From: Trueperella bialowiezensis
GTDB lineage: Bacteria > Actinomycetota > Actinomycetes > Actinomycetales > Actinomycetaceae
DNA length: 64,000 bases
Direction: 5' to 3'
NCBI RefSeq assembly: GCF_900637955.1
Contig: NZ_LR134476.1
Location: 1,979,250 to 2,043,249, forward strand
Part shown: piece by piece, positions 1 to 8,436 of the stretch
Layout of the letters: the number at the start of each line of letters is the position of its first letter
How positions within the stretch are numbered: the stretch's first letter is position 1
The notes under the pieces: generated by a model
What the model was told of the DNA's origin: nothing
Database searches by the model: none
What the model saw: the letters and a program-made list of their open reading frames with translations, nothing else
Made by a program: the position numbers and the translations under genes

Positions 1-36
1 GTTACAGTTGTTCGAACTCAACAGAAAGGGCACGTG

Positions 37-1008
37 ATGGCCGCTATCGACATCTCCGAGGTGGAGGCATTCGGGCGGAATGCGTGGAAGATTGTTTCTC
101 CTACTGGAGCTACCGCGGTGGTGTCCAGCAGGGGCGCAACCCTCGTGTCCTGGCAACCCCAGCCCGGTGTGGAGTTGATATCGAGCTATGTTGATGCCAA
201 GGAGCTTGATGCGGCTGTAGGTGGACGCGCGCTGATTATGGCGCCGTGGGCAGGAGCTATCGACGGCGGGTCCTATAGTTTTGACGGGGTTGACTACGAG
301 ATTGGCGACGACGCGCGCGGACTGGCATATGAGCAAGACTTTTGCCTAAGCTCAGCTGGTTCGACGCTGTCGCTTCGTGCGCAATTGCCGACGACGCCGG
401 GGTATCCGTGGCCGGTTGAGGTAGCCGTGCATTATTCACTCGACTCGGGTGCGGATGGGGAAGAGCACCTGTCGGTGACGATTGTTGCCGTCAACCGTGC
501 GGATACGGCGGCGCCGCTATCGCTGGGGTGGAGCCCGCACGTGAAACTGCCCGGACTGAGTGCGGTATCGAACCTTGGAGTATCCGTGCCGGCTCGTACT
601 CGGATTTTGACCACGAGGTACGGCGTTCCACTACCTGGTGAGTCTGCCTATGCCGGGGTGAAGGCGCCGATGAAAATTGACTACCTCGGCGCAGTTAAGC
701 TTGACGATTACTATCGCGGGCTCGTGCCGGATAACTACGGGGTGGTTGCTACCCGCGTGGTTGATCCGGCGTCGAATGCGCAGATTGTCCTCACGCAAGA
801 GCCTGGTGAGGCGCCGGTTGTGCACCTCAATACTGGTGATGGTTTGAACCTTGGTGCGCGCGAGTCGATACAGATTGCGGCGATGTCCCATGTTCCAGAC
901 GCGTTTAACCGGCCCGACGCGGCCAGTTCCATTCGAGTGGCAGCAGGGCAGTCGCGCAGGATGACGGCCACGTTGAGCTATCAGGCGGCGGGCTTTAGCG
1001 GAAACTGA
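37..1008 (+). CDS. aldose 1-epimerase (mutarotase)-like protein
   Basis: Galactose-mutarotase-like fold, 323 residues from ATG 37; GTG 34 is also possible. AAAGG at 24-28 gives ATG 37 the better spacing. The stretch around residues 69-84 (APWAGAIDGG, then YSFDG) matches the family motif that reads PNRI.DG.Y.F.G in true epimerases, and SPHVKLPG matches the family HPYFNL-type motif. The first catalytic His-Gly motif is not visible (an Arg-Gly occupies that place), and the C-terminal Glu-Pro region reads AAMSHVPDAF. So the fold is well supported, but mutarotase activity is doubtful; sugar binding or a non-canonical epimerase of the YeaD/YihR type is possible. No signal peptide, so probably cytosolic. 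It stands alone before comEA. Confidence 0.75.
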   Translation: MAAIDISEVEAFGRNAWKIVSPTGATAVVSSRGATLVSWQPQPGVELISSYVDAKELDAAVGGRALIMAPWAGAIDGGSYSFDGVDYEIGDDARGLAYEQDFCLSSAGSTLSLRAQLPTTPGYPWPVEVAVHYSLDSGADGEEHLSVTIVAVNRADTAAPLSLGWSPHVKLPGLSAVSNLGVSVPARTRILTTRYGVPLPGESAYAGVKAPMKIDYLGAVKLDDYYRGLVPDNYGVVATRVVDPASNAQIVLTQEPGEAPVVHLNTGDGLNLGARESIQIAAMSHVPDAFNRPDAASSIRVAAGQSRRMTATLSYQAAGFSGN

Positions 1009-1099
1009 ATCATTATCAACAGGTCGCCACATGGGCGTCATGTGCGATGCCTGTGGGTAACGTGCCGGGGCTCGTCTTCGTCACGCGCACAATAGCTGC

Positions 1100-1978
1100 A
1101 TGACATCTCCACCTCCGCGCCGAACCCCCACCCGCAGATCGCCTCGCGTGCGTCACAATGGTGGCCAGTGGGGGAAAGCGCAGAGTTTTGCCCGCCAGGC
1201 ACTGCGTGCCGGTGCTGGCGACGACGTCGGCTCGCTGACCACTAGCGCTACGGCCGAAGCTGAGCCTGTGCGGAGGCGTTTTGTGCTCGACGGGCGTTCG
1301 CTACGGCTGGTTGCGATATTTCTGACCGTTCTTACTCTGTCTGCCATTATTGCCGCGCTGTCGTCGCGCTCGGTCAACGTTTCTGCCATCCCGCCGAAAG
1401 ACGAGAGCCAAACCGCGCCGGTGCGGGTAGAAGCAACGCCAGATCCGGCCACCAGTGAGACCTCCAATGCGCCGGGTAGCGAATCTGACGGCGAGGCTAG
1501 CTCGAGTGAGGTTGTCGTCCACGTGTCCGGTGCGGTGCGCAGCCCGGGCGTCGTCACGTTGCAGGGGGCTGTGCGCGTGGTCGATGCCGTTGACGCCGCT
1601 GGGGGAGCCAGCGACGACGCCGATCTATCGGCCATCAATCTCGCTCAACGTATCGAGGATGGAAGTCATGTTCACGTGCCCGCTCAGGGAGAAGCAGGCC
1701 CGGGCGGAGTGGTCTCCGGGAGCGCAACAGATCACGGTCAAGGAACAGACGGAGCAGGTAACGCTGGCGGTAGCGCGGGCAAGGAAAAGGTTAATGTCAA
1801 CACCGCATCGCAGGCGGAACTCGAAACAATACCCGGCATAGGGCCGGTGACCGCACAGGCTATTATCGCTTGGCGCGATGAACACGGGAATTTTCGCTCC
1901 GTTGACGAACTGACGGAAGTAAGCGGAATTGGGCCGAAAACACTGGAACGCTTGCGAGACCACGTGCGGGTGTCCTAG
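1100..1978 (+). CDS. comEA: ComEA-type competence DNA receptor
   Basis: Membrane-anchored DNA-binding protein of the transformation uptake machinery. Layout of the 292 residues: basic Pro/Arg-rich cytosolic N-terminus (1-66), one transmembrane helix (about 68-88), low-complexity Ser/Glu linker, SLBB domain (about 137-195, VVVHVSGAV...PGVV) and a paired helix-hairpin-helix domain (231-290) with VNVNTASQAEL, IPGIGP and VSGIGPKTL. Known role of the family: binds double-stranded DNA outside the membrane and hands it to ComEC. comEC starts 9 bases downstream, so they are co-transcribed. A CACAAT box at 1088-1093 lies 6 bases before ATG, which suggests a leaderless start; no Shine-Dalgarno is seen. 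Confidence 0.93.
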   Translation: MTSPPPRRTPTRRSPRVRHNGGQWGKAQSFARQALRAGAGDDVGSLTTSATAEAEPVRRRFVLDGRSLRLVAIFLTVLTLSAIIAALSSRSVNVSAIPPKDESQTAPVRVEATPDPATSETSNAPGSESDGEASSSEVVVHVSGAVRSPGVVTLQGAVRVVDAVDAAGGASDDADLSAINLAQRIEDGSHVHVPAQGEAGPGGVVSGSATDHGQGTDGAGNAGGSAGKEKVNVNTASQAELETIPGIGPVTAQAIIAWRDEHGNFRSVDELTEVSGIGPKTLERLRDHVRVS

Positions 1979-1986
1979 GACTACCC

Positions 1987-4197
1987 GTGCACGATTACCG
2001 CCTCCTTCTTCCGGCGCTGATCTGCTGGGGTATTGCCATCATCAAGCCAGCAGATTACCTCGTGCTGAGTGCGATTGGCGCGCTTGTTTTGCTCGCCGGG
2101 CTGCTCAATAGGCGCTGGCTGTTAACAATCTGCGGGATAGCGGTTTTAGCATCTTGTGTGACGGGCGTGGCTCACGCCGTGGTCCAAGCTAGCGACGCCG
2201 TCACGAAACTTGCCACCGACAGCGCCACGGTGAGCGTCAACGCTGTCATTGACTCCTATCCGCGCTATCGCAACGGCGGCTACTCAGCCCGCGCCAACGT
2301 GCATACCATCACGTCTGGCACCGAGACCCACACGTCCACCCAGGGGGTTCTCATCAGGTGGTCTGAATCCGTGCCACATGCCGCAGCCCTCACCCGTGGC
2401 AGCGACTTCCACGGAACAGGCACCCTGCGATCTTTGCCTGCAGACTTTTCCGCGGTGGCCGCACTGGAACTCAGCGACGTGCAGGAGGTGAGCGAGCCGA
2501 GCACGACCGAGACGATCCGAAGTGCACTCAAAGAAGCGGTAGCTGATAGACCCTGGCACGCCCAGCTCATCCCCGGTGTCGTCGTCGGAGACGACACCGG
2601 CCTACCGGAAGACGCCACTGAGAACATGCGAATCCTCGGCCTGTCACACTTGACCGCCGTATCCGGCTCGCACGTCTCGTTAGCCATCGGCGTCGTCCTC
2701 GCCATCATCGGACGCACACGCCCCCTACTTGCCGGCCTCGTCAGTTTGCTCGCACTTGCCGGCCTTGTTGAACTCGTCGGAGCAGAAGCCTCAGTTCTGC
2801 GCGCCGGATACATGGGAATATTCGTCTGCATCGCGGTGGCGATTCGCCGATCAAGTTCCGCATTTCCGCTCCTGTGCCTGACCGTACTGATCGTCGCACT
2901 TACCGATCTCGACCTTGCTCGCAGCCTCGGCTTCCAACTATCCGCCATCGCAACCGGCGCCATCATCGCCTTTGGATACCCACTGCAACGCCACCTGCGT
3001 GAACACATGCCGTCCGCGCTCGCGGACGTACTCGCAATATCCGTCATTGCCGCGGTAGCGACTGGGCCACTGCTTTTCCGTATCCAAGAGGTTGCCTCGC
3101 TTTGGTCTGCGATCGCGAACGCGCTTGTGGCCCCGGTGGTTGCGCCCTTGACAATCCTGGGCATGGCTGGGGCACTCGCACTGCCCGTTGCACCATTCGT
3201 AGCAGTGCCAGTGCTCCGAGTCTGTGAATTATTTACCGGATGGATGGCAGGAGTTACTCACGTACTCATTTCCTTCCCGGGTTCACATCTACCTACGCCA
3301 GTCGCATTCGCGGGCCAGGTGTGCATCCTCGCTGCTGTTGTGTGCGCTATCTGGCGTGAAAAACTTCGCATGATCCTTATCGCCGTCGGCGTGCTTTTTT
3401 GCTCAGCAGCTTTAGTGCCATTCTTTCTTCGCCTGCCGGTGTTGACCCCCGGCAGTGCAAAGACGTCAAACTGGGAAGCAATCCAGTGTGACGTCGGCCA
3501 AGGCTCAGCGTTCGTTGCTCGCCGCGGCGGACGGACAGTGCTCATGGACGTTGGGCCAGAAGGCGGAAACATTTCGGGATGCATGGAGGCCGCGGGTATC
3601 GAGCATCTCGATCTGCTGATCATTAGCCATTTTGATGCTGATCACGTACGCGGGCTAGAAGAACTGCTGGCTACAGTGACCGTGGCCGAAGTCTGGTATT
3701 CACGCAACCTGCATCCGCATTACAATTCCGATCCAGCCTTCGAGTTGCTCGATAGCTCCGGGATTCAGCATCGGTCGGTCGCGCCGGGGGAGACGTATCG
3801 CGATGATACTGGCGAAACGTTTATCGACGTCGTCGGGCCCAGAATAACGACGGGCGCGGTAACCAGTACGAATGCCGACTCGCTCGTCGTCGTCATGAAC
3901 ACTGATTCGCACCGGGTGCTCGTCCTATCGGATGCTCCCTATGAACGCCAGGTCACGTTAACGGGTGTCGTCCACGATATTGACGTGGTTATTGCCGGCC
4001 ATCACGGAGCAGCGGATCAAAGCCCAGAACTAGCCGAATCACTCAATCCGCGAATCTCACTATTTTCCGTGGGGGAGAACGACTATGGGCATCCGACCGA
4101 GCGAGCCCTCGAGATATGGGACGCTCCCATCGTGGCGCGCACGGATCAGTGCGGAATGATCACGTTGACGGCGCAGTCGGTCATCTCTGGATGTTAA
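1987..4197 (+). CDS. comEC: ComEC/Rec2 DNA-uptake channel
   Basis: Polytopic membrane protein (736 residues) forming the channel for single-stranded DNA entry in natural transformation. N-terminal helices and an OB-like segment are followed by the Competence domain (roughly 190-460, with the typical ILGLSHLTAVSGSHVSL motif region) and a C-terminal metallo-beta-lactamase-like domain. That domain has DVGQGSAF, a full metal motif SHFDADHVRG and IAGHHGAADQS, so the nuclease-like domain looks intact. GTG start at 1987; AGGA at 1977-1980 overlaps the comEA stop region. In many actinobacteria holA follows directly, whereas here an AT-rich segment of about 3.1 kb intervenes. Confidence 0.94.
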   Translation: MHDYRLLLPALICWGIAIIKPADYLVLSAIGALVLLAGLLNRRWLLTICGIAVLASCVTGVAHAVVQASDAVTKLATDSATVSVNAVIDSYPRYRNGGYSARANVHTITSGTETHTSTQGVLIRWSESVPHAAALTRGSDFHGTGTLRSLPADFSAVAALELSDVQEVSEPSTTETIRSALKEAVADRPWHAQLIPGVVVGDDTGLPEDATENMRILGLSHLTAVSGSHVSLAIGVVLAIIGRTRPLLAGLVSLLALAGLVELVGAEASVLRAGYMGIFVCIAVAIRRSSSAFPLLCLTVLIVALTDLDLARSLGFQLSAIATGAIIAFGYPLQRHLREHMPSALADVLAISVIAAVATGPLLFRIQEVASLWSAIANALVAPVVAPLTILGMAGALALPVAPFVAVPVLRVCELFTGWMAGVTHVLISFPGSHLPTPVAFAGQVCILAAVVCAIWREKLRMILIAVGVLFCSAALVPFFLRLPVLTPGSAKTSNWEAIQCDVGQGSAFVARRGGRTVLMDVGPEGGNISGCMEAAGIEHLDLLIISHFDADHVRGLEELLATVTVAEVWYSRNLHPHYNSDPAFELLDSSGIQHRSVAPGETYRDDTGETFIDVVGPRITTGAVTSTNADSLVVVMNTDSHRVLVLSDAPYERQVTLTGVVHDIDVVIAGHHGAADQSPELAESLNPRISLFSVGENDYGHPTERALEIWDAPIVARTDQCGMITLTAQSVISGC

Positions 4198-4226
4198 AAC
4201 ACACGCTCCGGTAAACCGCTTTTCAA

Positions 4227-4272
4227 TTCGCTACAAAATCCGCTTATAGCGAACGCTTGAGTTTCGTTTTTT
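4227..4272 (+). terminator. possible comEC terminator
   Basis: TTCGCTA (4227-4233) can pair with TAGCGAA (4247-4253), and a second short CGAA/TTCG hairpin ends just before a run of six T at 4267-4272. Placement after the comEC stop fits an intrinsic terminator. The stems are short, so this is tentative. Confidence 0.4.
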
Positions 4273-4342
4273 CTAAAGACAAGTGATCAGCGCCACTGTA
4301 GGCTTGGATTAAATGGTTCTCAACAAGGAGAGAGGAAGAGCC

Positions 4343-4662
4343 GTGAAGAATAAGAAAGAATTGCCGCAATTGCCTTAGCGGCAGTTGCCCTAGCAGGTGC
4401 CGTGGCAGTGCCTGCTCATGCGGGAGTGGGATACCGAGGGACTAAAGTCGCTGGCTGTCAGGCGTACATAAATGGAAATCAAGCTTGGACTGATTGTTAT
4501 AAAGCTGAGATTTCTGGCCATGTACAGACAAAGGTTTGGTGTACTGGCCAGGCGACACGAGTGAGTTCGAGAGTTTACGTGACCAAAGGTACCAGTGCGT
4601 ATCAGATTGCCCAGACTAAATGTCTGGGCAATGTTCATACAGCTCAAACATATTTTAGCTAG
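4343..4662 (+). pseudogene. small secreted four-cysteine peptide, frameshifted in its signal sequence
   Basis: A strong ribosome site (AAGGAGAGAGG, 4325-4335) precedes GTG 4343, which reads M-K-N-K-K-E and meets a stop at 4376. The next frame carries a textbook signal-peptide core (IAAIALAAVALAGAVAV) with an AHA-like cleavage site, then a mature part of about 79 residues with four Cys (AGCQ, TDCYK, VWCTG, TKCLG) ending TYFS at 4659. One extra A in the AAGAAAGAA tract (4353-4360) would join both frames into one protein of about 106 residues. The mature part resembles small secreted actinobacterial proteins of unknown function; similarity to lactococcin 972 is not convincing. Its neighbour is an ABC cassette, so an exported antimicrobial or signal peptide is an inference only. 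It could be a real null allele, a switch, or an assembly error. Confidence 0.6.
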
Positions 4663-4712
4663 AACTGAAACTCTAACATACTAAGTCAGCGTGTGATCAG
4701 ATAGGAGTTTTG

Positions 4713-5994
4713 ATGACGCGGCTCCTTTTTAGGCGCCCGCAAATGTTACGCTCATTGATCGTGACTGTGGTGGCATTATTTTTTTCAGTCACCATTTTCA
4801 ACGACTGGAAGGTTAGTTATCACGGAGTTGGGCCGGGAATCTATTGCTCTTTTGTGTACGCGTTCGGGTTAGTTGGTGGATTTGCTTACCTTGAGCATCG
4901 AGCGCGAAAGACAGCGAGTGATAGCGTCGTTGCGGTGGCGTCACGGACATGGCTCAATGCGCGCTTTTTCACTGCGGATGTAATTCGACTAGCGTTAATT
5001 CCGCTGGGGACTTTGAGCGCTGTCATTATGATCGGTTCAGCGGTCTTGACCGGGCGTGGCTATCTGGAGCCCGAATACGTTGCCCTCACGGCAGCTTCTC
5101 TGATTTTTGCTATCGTGATGGGTTGGCTCATCGCATTCCTTATTGAGAATCCAATTATCGGTGTACTTCTGTCATATGTTTTAGTTTTTTTTCGCGCTAA
5201 CGTTTTCTATACAACCTGCAAGGGAGTCTTACACGTGGATCAGCTTCGACATGAACGCATTGGTGCGAATGCTAATCCTTACTATGATCGTTCTTTGCGG
5301 TCTTTGGACAAGCGTTTGGGCTAAGGGAATACAACTTAGAAAAGTTCTGGGGACGACAGCGCTTATCGTCGTAGTTGCTTCAGTCTGGATTGCCACTCCC
5401 ATTACGCTCGATACCAAACCGCGTACGAGTGCCATTCCACCAACTTGTCAGGATGTCGGATCTGACATGGTCTGTGTATGGCCTGAAGACGAATATAAGT
5501 TGCCTCACTTAGTGATGTACGCTGAAAATTTTCGCGAAATGATGGATACGATCGGAGCCGATATGGAGCCGACGCTATATGCTGAGCCAAACATCAAAAG
5601 AATTTCTGATGAAGCCTCAGTTGTTGATGGTGCGGTTCGGGAATATCCTGAATATACGCAGATAAGAGTAATCTACCCATTTGGTGCTGCTGAAGGATCT
5701 TGGGCAGCAGCCCGCGGTTACGTTGATCCTTCATTATGGCAGTGTGATAGCTCAGTTAGTCCGTTATCTGATGATGAGGTCCGGATGAATCATTTTCTTC
5801 TTTTAGATTTGATGACCAACTGGACATACGGTGATATCGGATACTCAGATTTTTCTTCTGGTAACCAAGAATACACAGAATCTAGTCACAGTCTTGGGGC
5901 TCAGCTGGCACCGCTTTCTCGTGAAGATCAGATCGCGAAGCTAGCGGACTATCTCACTCATTTTCGTGATACCTGCGAAATCTCTGAAGGGTGA
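4713..5994 (+). pseudogene. ABC-2-like permease with extracytoplasmic domain, split by a frameshift at a T8 tract
   Basis: TAGGAG (4702-4707) sits 5 bases before ATG 4713. The first frame (to 5324) gives about five hydrophobic segments up to GWLIAFLIENPIIGVLLSYV, then loses membrane character just after a run of eight T (5185-5192). The +1 frame continues from 5194 with W-I-S-F-D-M-N and two further helices (about 5251-5400), then an extracytoplasmic domain with TCQDVGSDMVCVWPEDEY and a later Cys pair, ending at 5994. That Cys-Val-Trp-Pro-Glu feature is typical of large actinobacterial ABC permeases with a C-terminal outer domain (DUF7224-like, from memory). Removing one T would restore a protein of about 427 residues. 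The alternative is two overlapping genes with a new start at ATG 5251, which I find less likely. Confidence 0.55.
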
Positions 5995-5999
5995 ATTTC

Positions 6000-6719
6000 A
6001 TGAATAGTTTAACCATCAAAGCCGACAGCCTTGTGCAAGGCTACGGGAGAAAAGAGGTTTTACACTCATTAACGTTTGCACTCTCCGGGGCGAAATTGGT
6101 CGGCCTCTTGGGCCCTAACGGTGCAGGCAAGTCAACGTTAATTAAAACGCTCACCACACAGTATTCTCCGCAGGCCGGCGAGCTTAGTGTGTTAGGCGTT
6201 GACGTTCGTGACAAGGCGAGCGTACGCGTGCTACGCAAGTCAATCGGTTACTTGCCGCAGAATCATCAGGCGGATATGTCGTTCACTACCCAAGAATTTG
6301 TTGAGTATGCGCTGTGGATGCGTGAGTACAACGGTTCCCTCATTGGCGCAGCCCAAGAAGCGTTAGAAAAGGTGGAGCTGACCGACGAGGCTAGCACCAG
6401 GCTGTCAAAGCTCTCTGGGGGCATGTATCAGCGAGCAGGAATTGCTGCTGCATTAGCCGGACAGCCACCCTTACTTGTCCTTGATGAGCCGACTGTGGGA
6501 CTCGATCCGAAGCAACGCTCGCAATTCCGCCGCTTGCTTCGTTCACTTTCCAACTCACTGTGCATTTTAAGCACACATCTCGTCGAAGATGTTCATGTAC
6601 TAGCCGATGATCTCATTGTTATGAACAATGGATCGATCAGCTATTGTGGACCATCAACGTTCCCGGCTTCAAATAGCATTGAAGAGCTGGAGAAGCATTA
6701 TGAGCAACTTCTCGGCTAG
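6000..6719 (+). CDS. ABC transporter ATP-binding protein
   Basis: Intact ATPase of the drug/bacteriocin-exporter (ABC-2) type, 239 residues from ATG 6000. AAGGG at 5987-5991 has ideal spacing to it; GTG 5991 is an alternative overlapping the previous stop. Visible motifs: Walker A GPNGAGKST, Q-loop YLPQNHQ, signature LSGGMYQR, Walker B LLVLDEPTVGLDP and H-switch STHLVEDV. It is the only undamaged gene of the island, flanked on both sides by membrane genes with apparent frameshifts. It probably powered export of, or self-protection from, the small secreted peptide upstream; this is inferred from proximity only. Confidence 0.9.
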   Translation: MNSLTIKADSLVQGYGRKEVLHSLTFALSGAKLVGLLGPNGAGKSTLIKTLTTQYSPQAGELSVLGVDVRDKASVRVLRKSIGYLPQNHQADMSFTTQEFVEYALWMREYNGSLIGAAQEALEKVELTDEASTRLSKLSGGMYQRAGIAAALAGQPPLLVLDEPTVGLDPKQRSQFRRLLRSLSNSLCILSTHLVEDVHVLADDLIVMNNGSISYCGPSTFPASNSIEELEKHYEQLLG

Positions 6720-7319
6720 GCAGTGGAATCACAGTTTGCTTTTCCTGCGCATCCGGCGCATTCATGTGATCTTACCGGCTACGGTGTTGATAACGATTGT
6801 CGCGTTCGCGATCATGCCATCGTCGTATGGGATAATGGCGCTCAATGGGATTCGCGAGTTAGAAATCTACCGCGCTCTACCATGCATTCTCGGCATACTC
6901 TGTGGAGTTATAGTAAACCCTGTTGCTTCCGATCAAGAGCTTTTACGTGGAAATAGGACAAGACAGTATCGGGTCGTCTTACCGTTTGCTGTACTTGCTT
7001 TTTCCTTGTAGTGGTAAGCATTGTCGGGATCATTTTTGTTCAAATACACGCAGAATTTGACGTTGAGTCATGTTTGCCGCCGATGCTGTTCGCGACAGCT
7101 TTCTTTGCTGGTGTTTCGATCTGTTCAGCAGGCTTCCTTGATCGCGCATGGCAGCTGTTGCCGCCGATGCTGTGCGCTTTCCCAATGATCGGATTCGGCT
7201 ATCGAACGGTAGACGTACCCCAAGAATGGAATGTGCTTGTGACGACGTCGAACGCCACGTGGGCTATGACTGTAGCTGTTCTCGTCTTCGCTTTTTCTAC
7301 GCTCAGAAACCGGTATTAG
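6700..7319 (+). pseudogene. second small ABC permease subunit, split by a frameshift near 7000
   Basis: ATG 6700 overlaps the end of the ATPase gene and has GGAGAAG upstream. The first frame (to 7011) encodes helices around ILPATVLITIVAFAIM and ALPCILGILCGVIV, and stops at TAG 7009-7011. The adjacent frame runs on with VVSIVGIIFVQIH and further helices to Tyr at 7316. Adding one T to the T5 tract at 6999-7003 would read ...AVLAFFLVVVSIVG... and give one membrane protein of about 206 residues with 5-6 helices. This is the third apparent single-base lesion in the island. Independent translation of the second half from GTG 7011 is possible, because stop and start overlap, but would give an odd three-helix fragment. 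Confidence 0.55.
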
Positions 7320-7386
7320 AAAGCGGTACCTACTTAGTTTTCAACAGCGGTCTTCGCGAGCCGTGCAGGCATGGAATAATGTGGCC

Positions 7387-8343
7387 ATGGTTGAGGTAGA
7401 GCTTGCACCGATCATGCTGATCAAAAGTGGGGAAGACGTGCTGGGTGATCGCGCCGTGCGATCCATTCGCACGCGTCTGCGCGAACGCGATCCGAACACG
7501 GACCTGGTGGATATCGACGCCGCAGCTTATGCGCCAGGTGATCTCACCGTGCTGCTGAGCCCATCGCTCTTCGGGGAGCCCAAGGCGGTCTTCGTGCCCA
7601 ACCTAGAAAAGCTCTCCGCACCTTTCCAAAACGACTTGCTGGACTATCTCAAAGCCCCTGATCCTGAGTCGATCCTCGTGCTGCGCCACAACGGGGGAGC
7701 ACGCGGCAAAAAAGTACTCGACGCGCTTCGCAAAGCCAAGGTCCCCACCGTCACAATCGCGAAAGTGAAATATGCAAGCGAAAAGAACAAGCTCGTCATG
7801 AACGACGTGCGCGCAGCAGGACGGCGGATAACAGCCGACGCCGTGGACGCCCTCGTTGCAGCCATGGGATCTGACCTGCGCGAACTGCTTGCCGCCGTGA
7901 GCCAACTCCTTGCGGATGTGGACGGCACGATTAACGAAGATCACGTGGATACCTATTTTGCTGGCAGAGTCGAAGCGACGGCGTTCAACGTGGCCGACGC
8001 CGTCGTCGCAGGAACCGCAGGCCGCGCCGTTGAACTGTCACGGCACGCGATCGCTACCGGTAACTCGCCGGTCGCAATCGTTGGGGCGCTTGCCGCGAAG
8101 TTCCGCGCAATGGCCCAAGTGCTTGGCCAGAGATCGGCACGAACCAAAGTGCACCTGAAGATTAACGACTGGCAGATCAAACGAGCAAAAGCTGACTTGC
8201 GTGGATGGAACAACGAAACTCTCGCCCGCGCAATCGGACTGATCGCGCAAGCAGATGCGGACGTGAAAGGCCAATCACGCGATCCGGAATTTGCAGTCGA
8301 ACGAGCAATCGTCAACATCGCTAAGCTACGCACCCGTCGGTAA
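7387..8343 (+). CDS. holA: DNA polymerase III delta subunit
   Basis: Clamp-loader delta subunit that opens the beta clamp during chromosomal replication. 318 residues from ATG 7387; GTG 7381 and GTG 7363 are in frame upstream. N-terminal domain with LAPIMLIKSGEDVLGDRAV, then VPNLEKL, ILVLRHNGG and the helical C-terminal collar (AVVAGTAGRAVEL, IVGALAAKFRAM). The family has no intact Walker motif and none is seen. An AATAAT box at 7375-7380 lies exactly 6 bases before ATG 7387, favouring a leaderless transcript from that start. Normally it follows comEC directly in relatives. Confidence 0.92.
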   Translation: MVEVELAPIMLIKSGEDVLGDRAVRSIRTRLRERDPNTDLVDIDAAAYAPGDLTVLLSPSLFGEPKAVFVPNLEKLSAPFQNDLLDYLKAPDPESILVLRHNGGARGKKVLDALRKAKVPTVTIAKVKYASEKNKLVMNDVRAAGRRITADAVDALVAAMGSDLRELLAAVSQLLADVDGTINEDHVDTYFAGRVEATAFNVADAVVAGTAGRAVELSRHAIATGNSPVAIVGALAAKFRAMAQVLGQRSARTKVHLKINDWQIKRAKADLRGWNNETLARAIGLIAQADADVKGQSRDPEFAVERAIVNIAKLRTRR

Positions 8344-8436
8344 CCGCCGTGTCTTTATGCGCGCCCGCGCGTAGGCGATTAAGCTAAAAGAGGCCAAAGC
8401 GTAACACGCAAGGCACACACGAATGAAGGAGCAAAG

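Noticed and set aside
1..33. Box-like TTGTTCGAACTCAACAG before the first gene, similar to rRNA leader boxes
   Set aside because: Too short and lacking context; probably chance, since upstream sequence is not in the window.
2280..3164. 294-residue minus-strand frame in comEC
   Set aside because: Shadow of comEC with Ser/Thr/Arg-rich composition and no domain.
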